Assembly: GCA_002794735.1 (NCBI GenBank)
Contig: NBAZ01000002.1
Coordinates: forward strand, 124,001 to 188,000
DNA: 64,000 bases
Origin: Pyrrhoderma lamaoense
Lineage: Eukaryota > Basidiomycota > Agaricomycetes > Hymenochaetales > Hymenochaetaceae
Direction of reading: 5' to 3'
The position numbers and the translations under genes were made by a program. Numbering within the stretch: position 1 is the stretch's first letter; each line of letters opens with the position of its first letter. Positions 1 to 9,295 of the stretch are shown here, piece after piece. A model generated the notes under the pieces. It made no database searches, was not told the origin of the DNA, and saw only the letters and a program-made list of their open reading frames with translations.

Positions 1-694
1 TCGAGGGTTCAAAATCCTCAAAACAAACAATGTTGTACACTTTCCTCGGGTGCCAGCCCGCAGGCATCCACATCCACATTAGAAGCTCCTCTACAGCTCT
101 TAGAGAGTGTAGAGCACAGCTTGACTGGCAGCATTGTCCCCATCAATACACCAGTAAGTCTATCACCCTCTCTCCCTTATACCATCCATGTATTCTGATG
201 ATGTATGACAGTGCGATGTGTATCAGGTCAGCCCGGTCAGCTCGAGCTCGAGCTCGAGTATACCACCACTCGATACTCCAAGCGATGTGTCTGCTCATTC
301 CGAGCCTTCCGAGTTGACATTTGAATGGCCACCACTATCGGAAGGGTGGGTTGAGAGCTGCAATCAGCAAACTGATCTGGAAATCGATCCAAATTTCAAT
401 CCGTATCTCGTCACGGGACCCTCTCTTTCGTGGGACAACTCTGCCTTCTTCGACCTCTCCAATTATCCCTATCAATCCAGCACCAATTTCCTCCCTCGAT
501 ATTCCGACCAGAACCAATCTCTATCTCTCCCTACTCCAGTCGACAGTGACCTTCAATGGTTACCCGCGATCGATTTATTCGCACCCGACCAGGAGACATA
601 TGTCGATGAAAGCAATTCTTATATTGATCCTAATATGTCTACTGTCCCGGAAACCCATCATATGAATTTTCCATATTACTCAGATATTTTATGA
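1..694 (+). CDS. 3' end of an unidentified Ser/Pro-rich acidic protein (gene runs off the left edge)
   Basis: An open frame runs from base 1 to a GTAAGT donor at 154, and the next exon starts after the CAG at 211, in phase 0, ending with TGA at 692-694. The protein end is rich in Ser, Pro, Asn and acidic residues, with a run of seven Ser after the splice site and aromatic/acidic patches such as LTFEWP and WVESC. No domain is visible. The composition would suit the disordered activation region of a transcription factor, but this is inference, since the N-terminal part lies outside the window. A decayed inverted copy of the last exon lies at about 5691-6086, where one missing base breaks the frame, so the copy here is the intact one. 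Confidence 0.55.
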
Positions 695-1190
695 GCTAAC
701 CCTAAATACTGATATTTGTTGCATATCTCATTACATCATATTGTCGTAGAAAGGTTGAATATAGATGAATGAGTCTACTTGAGAACGCGAAAGAAGAGTA
801 TGCTGAAAGTAACGGGGAGACTACTATCGTCAATAGCTCGTTCCTCTGAGTGTATATCCCGACCAAGCTCCGTTTTCCTACATTCCAGCGCAGATGGCTA
901 TCCACGAAGAAGATAATTGTATACAATCACCAGATTGTATTTATCAAGGGCAGAAAGCCAGAATTTATGCGTTGAATGTCGTCCTTGTGTGAGATACATG
1001 TATATAACAAGCTCCCAACTACGTGATAAATAACCAGAAAGATGAGCCTATTGAACACGCACTAAATGGAGGCATCATCAGATGGGTGGGCTGAGTACGA
1101 TCCGAGTCCGAATCTGAGTCTCCTTTTTGATCTCAAATCCTATCCAACAACGGGAACATCTACTTCATGGGTCATCTCTGGCCTTTCCCT
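300..1190 (+). repeat. Arm 1 of an inverted segmental duplication
   Basis: This stretch (last exon of the left-edge gene plus about 500 bp of 3' flank) is matched on the opposite strand at about 5265-6086. Shared landmarks include the coding block around 352-600, the 3' flank ending in GATATTTGTTGCATATCTC and a downstream block near 1060-1190. Arm 1 holds about 130-140 bp (about 796-935) that arm 2 lacks, so there was an insertion here or a deletion there. Confidence 0.8.
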
Positions 1191-1522
1191 TTTCTTGTGA
1201 ACACCAATAAGCGAAAGCTGTCCGGTTTGATTAGTTGAGAATCTTCTTTACCATTTACAAATATTTGGTTCCATGTGGCTGTGTTAGTAGTCACTACAAG
1301 ACGTCAGTTAATGTGACTACTACTCGCACCGTAGCGGACGCCTGAGCTGGCTTTTATTGGAGTTCTGGCCATCATCTATATCAACGCACACCTCATCATG
1401 CCCATCGGGACTCATCACACACTCTCTCTTATCCCTCATCCACCATCTCCATCATTATCCCCTTAATCGACGTTAACAATAGCTCCCTCTCGACTTTGAA
1501 AGTGTACGACTATCCCCCAAGG

Positions 1523-2589
1523 ATGTCATCAATCTGTCCGGACGGCGTCCTACCAGGCCGACCCGACATCGAAGGCATCGGCACCCGAGTAGCCACCTAC
1601 GCCCAAGTCCTCCTCGCAATCCTCACCATCTCCATCCAACCCGCCGTACAATCCTTCGACGCCTGGTGGGCCGTCCTCGTCACCTCCCTAGGCCTCCAAT
1701 TCGCCGCAATCGCACACCGCTTCGACTTGACTCTCTTTCACGCCCTCGTCGTCAGCTGGCTTGCCTTCCCGATCTTCGCCATGTCCTGGGTGTATATCTT
1801 CGTCCATTGGAGGGAGAGGGAGATGCCTAATGAAATTATGCTCGCCACGCATGTTCATGGTTTTTTGTTCATTGGGTATGTGTATCCCGTCATTGTTAAT
1901 GTTATTGCCCACGGTTGTGTTGCACTTGTTGAACCGTTTCTTTTTCTTCTTCTTCTTGTAGTTATGGTCTCTGGGTCTGGAGCACTGCGCCAAGCTTTGG
2001 CGCGTGCCCTGAATTGAACGGCAGCTCTCAGTTTGTTATCCTAGGCAAATCCGTTAGTCCTCTCAGCTGGGTCAGGATCTTCGTTCTCGTTCTGTGTACG
2101 TCAGTCCATTCTAAAATCTCCGTGGAGAAAAGATCTAGCATCTGAATGAGATTCCCTTTGAATGTATTACTCAATCCTTCCTTTCCACGCCCTCAAAAAC
2201 TAACAGACTCGGTATGGGCTGTCATGTTCATCGCTGCTGCAATAACGTCAACGATGAAATCAGAGCTCTTCCAAAAGATGTTTCATAAAGGACATGCAGA
2301 ACGGCGCACGCAACGCAAACTAGCTCTCCGAAGTAACCAAATCCTCATCCTCGTCACTCTCTTCAACCTTCTCGCCTTAGCATTAGGAATCTGGCACGTC
2401 GAAGAGCTCCTGGACCGAAACGAGACGCAATCTGTCCAAGGGGACGAGAACACTTGGTCGTTTGGACAACTGGCCGCTCTCATTCTGTTAGTCGGGCCCT
2501 TGTTCACTTTTATGAGACTTGTTAGGCTCAGGTTTGGGTTGTGGGTTACGAATGGCGATGGGAGTGAGGGGATGGGATCTTGGGAATGA
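1523..2589 (+). CDS. Unidentified seven-helix membrane protein (basidiomycete hypothetical)
   Basis: Three exons join in frame: 1523-1875, 1962-2095 and 2207-2589 (introns GTATGT...TAG and GTACGT...ACAG), giving 289 residues. The start chosen is the ATG opening MSSICPDG, which precedes a conserved-looking LPGRPDIEGIGTRVATY segment. About seven hydrophobic helices follow: near residues 25-45, 50-68, 72-100, 112-130, 148-175, 208-232 and 245-265. There is no signal peptide. Similar multi-helix proteins of unknown function are common in Agaricomycetes; I do not know a role. The C-terminus is uncertain: this frame stops at 2589, but a second frame stays open to 2713 and encodes a Gly/Ser/basic tail, and in the truncated copy at 6089 the frames differ again. 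The tail may therefore have been altered by an indel. Confidence 0.7.
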
Positions 2590-3074
2590 TAGAGAGGGTA
2601 TGCCGATTAGGGCGCCTTTATCTAAGACTCGGGCTGCTCCTGCTGCCTCTGCTAATGGTAGGAGAGTGGGGAGTGGGAGTGGGAGTCATGATAAGAATGA
2701 GAACGAAAAGTAAAGTAGAGATTTCATATCTATAACCCGGATATGTTTCTGACTGAAGCTTTTGCAGGCTTTCGCCTTAAAATCAAGATCAACGTCATAG
2801 CTCGAAAGTTCAAGGCCCCTGGCCAGTCGTCCAGTCGTTCTCTCTTACTATTTTCGCACTCATTTTTCTTTCTTTCTTTCAAAACCTAACGGGTCTCATC
2901 TTTTTTTCTAAAAAAATATCACATCACTCAATGTACACACGACACGTGACATGTAAGTTTTCAGATAAGGCTTTCAGGATTCCTTTCAAATAAAGGGAAA
3001 TCACGATTCACGAAATCACATATTAAAAAAAAACAATTACATACGATATAATCACTTCCTAATCATAATTATGA

Positions 3075-3929
3075 TTGATGGAAGTCAATCATATGTTCAC
3101 TGACTAGAAGCAGTGCGGCCATAGCCTTCTTGTCTTTATTTATCCTGAACCGTTTCAGGATGAATAAAGCTAAGTCGACATTGGTATCCATTTATCAAGG
3201 TCTTCCAACAACTCGATAACGTTACGCTTTGAATCGACGTGCGACGGCATATACTTTTGCCCATTCACATTCTTTCTTATAAACCGATTCGATGCCTCTG
3301 AGTATTGCTAATCGTCACTTTGGCTTTACTGATGAATTAAAATCTTCTAAAACCTTGATAACCTCATCTTTCATGGGGATCGATATGCTTCAGTAGATAC
3401 CTTTTGCCGATCCACATTCTTTCCTATAAAACGTATTATGCCTCCGAGTATCTTGCTTGACATGGAAGGATCATGGATGATACATGTACGTTTCATGATA
3501 AAGTCGATTTCTTCCGTGTCTTTTGAGTGGGATATCCTTCAAGTTCCCGCGAATGATCGCTTTAACATGTAACATCTTCCCGGTCTCCTTCATACCGCTT
3601 TCTCAAGTTGAAAATTCTGGTCCTGCATCTGAATTTGGCTTAGAAAGCTGCAGACGTTATAGATGATATCGGGCTTTTTCTGTTCAGCTGCTCCTCTCCC
3701 CAGTCGTGTGGCAGAATCGAAGGTTTGGAGTCCGTCCTCGAGCATAGGAGATTGTTCGTTGACTTCTTCCTGATGGACTTCCGTATCCATGTCTGAATCC
3801 CCACTAGATGACCTCGTCGCCCTCGACAATTTGTAGAGCGGTTGTGAGACACTGGTCTGAATCAGAGTCTTCTCCCGGATTCGGAGTTGGTGGAAATGGG
3901 GGGGTATCTCCATATCGTGGGTATGACAT
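3075..3929 (-). pseudogene. Gene X, decayed copy A
   Basis: On the minus strand the start of gene X (LSSLTIMSYPRYG context) is recognisable at 3929, followed by the acidic region with the shared block VHQEEVNEQSPMLED. The frame is lost after about residue 110, where stops follow the GDRED segment. Further downstream, fragments matching the middle and the C-terminus (RFRINKDKKAMAALLLVSE) appear in other frames. It is a degenerate paralogue of the copy at 6658-7469, not a functional gene as sequenced. Confidence 0.7.
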
Positions 3930-4044
3930 GATGGTTAGAGAGCTGAGGTTTTTTTGTGTCGGTTGTAGATTGTGGAAATCACGATTCACGAAATCACAAA
4001 AAAACAAACCGATACAATCACTTCCTATTTATGATTGATTGACT

Positions 4045-4200
4045 TGTAATTAAATGGAAGTCAATCATATCTTCACTGACTAGAAGCAGTTCCGCCAAAG
4101 CTTTCTTGTCTTTGTTCATCCTGAAGCGGATTAGGAGGTCGTTGTAGACCGATTCTGGTATTGACGCATTAAGTGACCCATTATGGATGTACGTCTAGCT
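4045..4200 (-). pseudogene. Gene X, 3'-end fragment (copy B)
   Basis: A stretch of about 45 codons matches the C-terminus of gene X (IPESVYNDLL then KDKKALAELLLVSEDMIDF), but there is no 5' part. It is preceded by the same flanking motif (AATCACGATTCACGAAATCA) as the other two copies, so it arose by duplication of the 3' end with its flank. Most differences from copy C keep the reading frame and are conservative. Confidence 0.7.
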
Positions 4201-5264
4201 TGAGAACACAATTTTCTAGACGAGATGAGTATCTCTATATGTTGGTCAGTAAGTTTTTTCTTTATTTCTTTCATCCCATTGTTCTTCACGGTACATGTAC
4301 ATGTACTCCACCAACCCCACTCATCTCCCCTTCTTCTTCTTGATCTCAGTGTTCTATACTAGCTCTCGTCCATTTCCCAAAGGGACATATCTCGACCATC
4401 GGATTAGCTTCTTTTCAAGTATAAATAGCAGTTGAATAAGAAAGATAAAAAGACAACTATGGCTAGCTCGAAGCTAAAAGCGAAGTTGTGGCCTGGTCAT
4501 TCTTAAGTCGGTGGCTGCATATATACTTGTTATTGTTAATCATGTTTGTATTGTATTATGTGTTATATACAGTTGCAGTTCTTGTGAGATCTAAGTGGTT
4601 GATTTTTTTGAGTTACTTTGAGTTTTTTAAGATTTTCTCAGGATGTTTGAAGCGCGAGGGAAGATAGTAGATACGAGATACGAAGTCGGGTTCCTGACGC
4701 GGGTTTGTCTCAACTAAAGATATCAGACATCAGAATTTGATTTTTTTTCTGTGTCTGCGTTTTTTTTTCGCCTACATCGTGACGTTGCATTTTTTGTGCG
4801 TATACACGTGCGGAGTCTCATGACGGCCATAATGATAATGGCCTGAAAAAAGATTGAAAAGTCGAAAACATCATATGTACAATGCCACTGATGCTTTCAT
4901 ATAACCAAGTCTTCGTTCACACTCCCCAAAATGTGGATGCAGATCTACATGCTTGAATTGGAAAGAGCTAGTAAGTACTCCCTTGGGAAAAGATTTCGAT
5001 GGTTGTCGGGATAATCTAGGTGGAGTCGGATGCGTTGGGGGGGAGAAATAGTCAATAAAGGTGTCGTTTCCATTAATATTGACATAAAGCTGGATGATCA
5101 AGAGTAGATAAAACCCAATCTTTGATAAGGCCCATTCAAAGTCATCATCCAGCGGGGAAGTATAGAGAATATATAAATATTGATCTTGATCTTTGAATAA
5201 GAATATAATATACTGATAGATCGTTGTTGAAGTTGGTGATTGGAGTCAGATACCCCGTCACTTG

Positions 5265-6086
5265 AAGAAAACGTCGGGAAAGGTCAGAGACGTCCCAGGA
5301 AGTAGATGCTAGATGTTCCCGTGATTGGATAGGAATTGAGATCGGATTGGAGACTCAGATTCGGACTCGGAGTCGTACTCAGCCCACCCATCTGATGATG
5401 GTGTCCCTCCATTCAGTGCGTGTTCAATAGATTGGAGCACGAGTCCTTCGTAATGAGGCTCATCTTTCTGGATATTTATCACAGAGTTGGGAGCTTGTTA
5501 TATACATGTATCTCACACAAGGACGACGTTCAACGCATAAATTCTGGCTTTCTGCCCCTTGACAGATACAATAGCGTTCTCAAGTAGACTCACTCATCTA
5601 TATTCAACCTCCCTACGACAATATGATGTAATGAGATATGCAACAAATATCAGTATTTAGGATTAGTTCGTGAAATAACTGAGTAATATGGAATATTCAT
5701 ATGATGGGATTCCGGGACAGTAGACATATTAGGATCAATTTAAAAATTGCTTTCATCGACATATGTCTCCTGGTCGGGTGCAAGCAAATCGACCGCGGGT
5801 AGCCATCGAAGGTCACTGTCGACTGGAGTAGGGAGAAATAGAGATTGATTCTGGTCGGAATATCGAGGGAGGAAATTGGTGCTGGATGGATAAGGATAAT
5901 TGGAGACGTCGAAGAAGGCAGAGTTGTCCCACGAAAGAGAGGGTCCCGTGACGAGATACGGATTGAAATTTGGATCGATTTCCAGATTAGTTTGCTGATT
6001 GCAGCTCTCAACCCACCTTCTGATAATGCTGGCCATTCAAATGTCAGTCCAGGAGGTTTGGGCTGTGTAGACTCCTCGCTCGGAGT
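5265..6086 (-). repeat. Arm 2 of the inverted segmental duplication
   Basis: Inverted counterpart of 300-1190. It abuts, at about 6087, a direct copy of the 3' end of the membrane-protein gene, so two unrelated gene ends were fused here. See the matching entry for the differences between arms. Confidence 0.8.
5691..6086 (-). pseudogene. Truncated, frame-broken copy of the left-edge gene
   Basis: Encodes the same C-terminal blocks as the gene at 1-694 (WVESCNQQ, DPNFNPYLVTGPSLSWD, FLPRYSDQNQS), but the 5' exon is missing. The frame is shifted just before WVESC by one missing G, and an indel after YVDESN creates an early stop. As sequenced it cannot make the ancestral protein. Confidence 0.75.
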
Positions 6087-6088
6087 AT

Positions 6089-6355
6089 TAATTGCCCTTG
6101 TTCACTTTCATGAGGCTTGTCAGGCTCAGGTTTGGGTTGTAGCTCTCGAATGGCGATGGGAGTGAGGGAATCGTGATGTTGGAAATGATAGAGAGGGTAT
6201 GCCGATTAGGGTGCCTTTGTCCGGGCAAAGGGCTTCTCCTGCTACTACTACTGCTAATGGTAGAAGAGTGGGGAGTGGGAGTGGGAGTTATGATAAGAAT
6301 GAGAACGCGAAGTAAAGTAGAGATTTTATATCTATACCCCGGATATGTTTCTGAC
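6089..6355 (+). pseudogene. Truncated 3' end of the seven-helix membrane-protein gene
   Basis: Matches the last exon of the gene at 1523-2589 from the last helix (CCCTTGTTCACTTT onwards) through the Gly/Ser tail. It has no start and no upstream exons, so it is a non-functional fragment. Comparison with the parent helps judge where the parent reading frame ends. Confidence 0.75.
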
Positions 6356-6657
6356 TGAAGCGTTTGCAGGCTTTCGCCTTAAAATCAAGATCAACGTCAT
6401 AGCTCGAAAGTTCAAGGCGCCTGGCCAGTCGTCCAATTGTTCCCTCTTACCATTTTCGCACTCCTTTTTCTTTCTTTCTTTCAAAACCTAATGATTTTAA
6501 CTTTTTGCAGAAAAAAAATTACATTGCTCAATGTACACATGTAAGTTTTCAGATAAGGCTTTCAGGACTCTTAATCAAATAAAGGGAAATCACGATTCAC
6601 GAAATTACATAAAAAAATCAAGCAACTACAGCCGATACAACTACTCCGTAATTATAA

Positions 6658-7469
6658 TCATGATTGATTGACTTGTTTCAAGCAACATGATTCGTCCAAG
6701 TCAATCATATCCTCACTGACTAGAAGGAGTCCCGCCAAAGCTTTTTTGTCCCTATTAAACCTAAAGCGGGATAGGAGGTCGTTGTAGACCGATTCTGGTA
6801 ACGACGTATTGAAATCTTCTAACGCCTTGATAACATTCGGACCGATAGGCTCCAGTGAATGTTTTTGTCCATCCACGTTCCTTGCTATAAAACGATCTAT
6901 CCCTCTGATTATCGCTAATCTCCGTCTAGGCTTTTGGTCGCACGGTTCCTCTCGGTCTGACCCATCATAGACATACGTCTTGCTTGACGAGGAAGGATCG
7001 TAGAAAATACTTTCCATGATAAATTGGATTTCTTTTTTGTCTCTGAGTGGGTTGTCCTCCAAGTTTCCGCGAATGATCGTTTCAACATCCCCCAGTCTCC
7101 ATCATACCCTTTTCTCAGGTTGAAGATTTTGGCGCGATATTTGAACTCGGCTTTCTTTTTTTCGAGCCAGAGACTATCCAGCAAGCTGGAGACGGTATGA
7201 ATGACATCGGCGTTTTTGTTCAGCTGCTCCTCTTCCAGCCGTGTCACAGATTCATAGACTTGCAGCTCATCCTCGAGCATAGGAGATTGTTCGTTGACTT
7301 CTTCCTGATGGACTTCCATTTCCAGATCGGAATCTCCACTGTCCACATATATGACCTCGTCGTCCTCGACAATTTGTGAAGAGTTTGTGGGATTCTGATC
7401 TGAATCAGAGTCTTCTCCCGGACCCGGAGTTTTTGCAAATGGGGTATATCCATATCGTGGGTATGACAT
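6658..7469 (-). CDS. Gene X: unidentified acidic protein, best copy, one apparent frameshift
   Basis: I take the ATG opening MSYPRYGYTPF at 7469, because it is shared with copy A and lies about 100 nt below a TATA element; an earlier in-frame ATG at 7559 is too close to that element. The first about 125 residues are acidic (EDSDSDQ, EDDEV, DSGDSD) and end in a helical stretch rich in Glu and Lys. Near 7089-7093 a run of five C (five G on the coding strand) breaks the frame. Adding one G restores GDWGDVETIIRGN and a continuous protein of about 270 residues ending ...DESCCLKQVNQS. No introns are needed. I recognise no domain. The same frame break does not occur at this site in copy A, which supports a single missing base here. 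Confidence 0.55.
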
Positions 7470-7565
7470 GATGGTTAGAGAGCTGAGGTTTTCTGTGATG
7501 GTTGTAGATTGTGCAGGAGGTGGTTGTAGTTGGAAACTTTGATGGCATAGAGGTTCCAAGGCGAG

Positions 7566-7577
7566 TCCTTTATATAT
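7566..7577 (-). promoter_or_regulatory. TATA-like element upstream of gene X
   Basis: The minus strand reads CTATATATAAAG, about 100 nt upstream of the ATG chosen for gene X. Confidence 0.4.
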
Positions 7578-7599
7578 AGGTCGCTTGTTGTTCCCTTTG

Positions 7600-9290
7600 T
7601 TCGTGGCTCTTAGTGGCCCTTGTTGGCATTTACTTGGTTACGTACATGTACGGTAGATTCTGGGAAGGGCCACTTTGAAAGAACTGAGACAAGTCAACAA
7701 ACAAAGTGTCTTCTGAAATAGCACTGATTAAAAAGAACAAAGGGACGCATTTCGATGTGTGAATGTTTTTGCTATTCTAGCAACAACAAAAGAAATAGAA
7801 ACTGCGCACACAAGAAGAGTGAATTTGATGGACTACAGTGGGATTAAAAGTTAAGACATCATAAGAGAAAATTGACTGATTGGCAAATTGAAAACTTTCG
7901 ACTCGTCCAGAGAGTGGGTGTGCTGGTATGTGGTCATGAAGGATAATTCTGTACATGCGAAACGACCCTGAATATTTACGTATGTGATGATTTTGTACGA
8001 GCTACAAGTAGTTTTTTACTTTTTTACGAGATAATACTACGTGTGAAGGAATATAACACGTTCCAAACACTTGAAAGAAATAGCTAAAGTATACGTAGAA
8101 CCTGTAACAAGATCTAGATATTGACCACAATGTCTATATCATCTCTCGTCCATTTATCAACGTACCATATCATCGGATCCTCCAGTACGTATAAGAAGTC
8201 TGAAGAGTTTAATCCTTATCTTCTTACCAAGCTTAAGAAACAGCGCCTAAGAAAGGTAAAAGATACTACGGTTAGTTCGGAGCGACGTTGAGGCCTGGTC
8301 ATCTCAGGTTGATGGCTGCATATGTACTCGTTGATCATTTTATGCATTGGGTAGTAGAAACAATTGCAGTTTTGTAAGCTACAAGTAGATGTATTGAATC
8401 ACTCTAAGCTATAAGACTTCATAATGTTGAAGCGCAAGGAAGATGCGAAGTAGTCTGTCGGTTGTCAACTAAAAACATCAATCAAATTTGATCCATGCCT
8501 AGTTTTTTCTCGCATACACCGTGAAATATATTTTTGCGCATGTCAAAATTCTTGCAGTGAGGTGAATTTTGCTTCAATGGCTTAGTTAGTTAGAGTGCGA
8601 GTCTCATACGGCAGGATGGCTGATAAGATTGGGAAGTCGTAAGGCTCCCGATGCTTCATACCACTAAGTCTTCGCCACCCCCAGATTTGGATGCTGATCT
8701 ACATACCTAATTTGGAAGGAGCTAGTACCTTTAACGTTCTCTAACGGCCGCATGAACTTTAGAAAAAAGATTCCTTTATTCAAATACTCAAAAATAGACT
8801 TTTATTACCATTACTACTACTACAACAAGTCGCCGTAGTTCACATCTCATATTCTCCTTTTTTTTAAACTACTAACTAAGCTACTAAGAACATCGAGTAC
8901 GTATCATGCACTTTATTATTTCCTTTTTTTGTAGTTTCGACTTCACGATTTATAGTGTACAATGACCTTCCCTTTTTTTATGCTAGAAAAACTTTCGTTC
9001 GGTTTTGGAAGGTTTAGGAAGGAAAAAATAACATAGAACTGGCACAAACAGAAGGTACATGTCGTGGAGAGTTAGGAGTAACAATACAGTCCAAGGATCA
9101 AGGGAAAATGATGGGAGAAGCGGAGAATGGGAACATGGCTGAACAAATGAGACAATGGCTTTTTTGACAACAGAAAAAAGTGGGGAAGAGTATAAAACCA
9201 AAAAAAAGGAAAGGAGTAGAAGGAGGAAGAAGAAAATGAAAAAATAATACAATCTGTGATTTTTGCAGACGACATCCAAAAAAAAGGAGA
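7600..9290. other. Gene-free stretch (end of repeat unit 2 and A/T-rich spacer)
   Basis: No coding frame with recognisable content. It holds the degraded tail shared with 4370-5000, a tRNA-like fragment near 8572 and, from about 8980, A-rich and T-rich low-complexity sequence whose open frames encode only Phe/Leu/Ser or Lys-rich strings. Confidence 0.6.
8572..8618 (+). other. tRNA-Met-like 5' half (fossil)
   Basis: The stretch looks like the first half of an elongator tRNA-Met: an acceptor-like GCTTCAA, an A-box-like TGGCTTAGTTAG, and a CTCATAC block in the place of a CAT anticodon loop. The 3' anticodon strand does not pair and I find no B box (GGTTCGA-type) or 3' acceptor strand. It is a fragment or coincidence, not a working tRNA. 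The related position in unit 1 (about 4810) keeps only the GAGTCTCAT part. Confidence 0.25.
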
Positions 9291-9295
9291 ACAAA

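Larger units (their letters stand above)
2497..5100 (+). repeat. Direct repeat unit 1 (3' end of membrane gene + gene X remnants)
   Basis: From about 2497 this region aligns directly with 6088-8740: the 3' end of the membrane gene, its flank (around 2757-2900 against 6354-6490), decayed gene X, and a non-coding tail (about 4370-5000 against 8140-8740). Unit 1 also carries an extra partial copy of the gene X 3' end at about 3974-4210, so it was rearranged more than once. Identity is high in the first 1.5 kb and lower towards the tail. Confidence 0.75.
6088..8740 (+). repeat. Direct repeat unit 2
   Basis: Second copy of the unit at 2497-5100. It carries the truncated membrane-gene end, the best preserved copy of gene X and the non-coding tail. 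The left boundary is sharp at about 6088, where it meets the inverted arm; the right boundary is a gradual loss of similarity. Confidence 0.75.

Noticed and set aside
1..30. GAGGGTTCAAAATCCTC at the left edge looks like a tRNA T-arm
   Set aside because: It lies inside an open frame that splices cleanly into the next exon, and the following bases do not form an acceptor stem.
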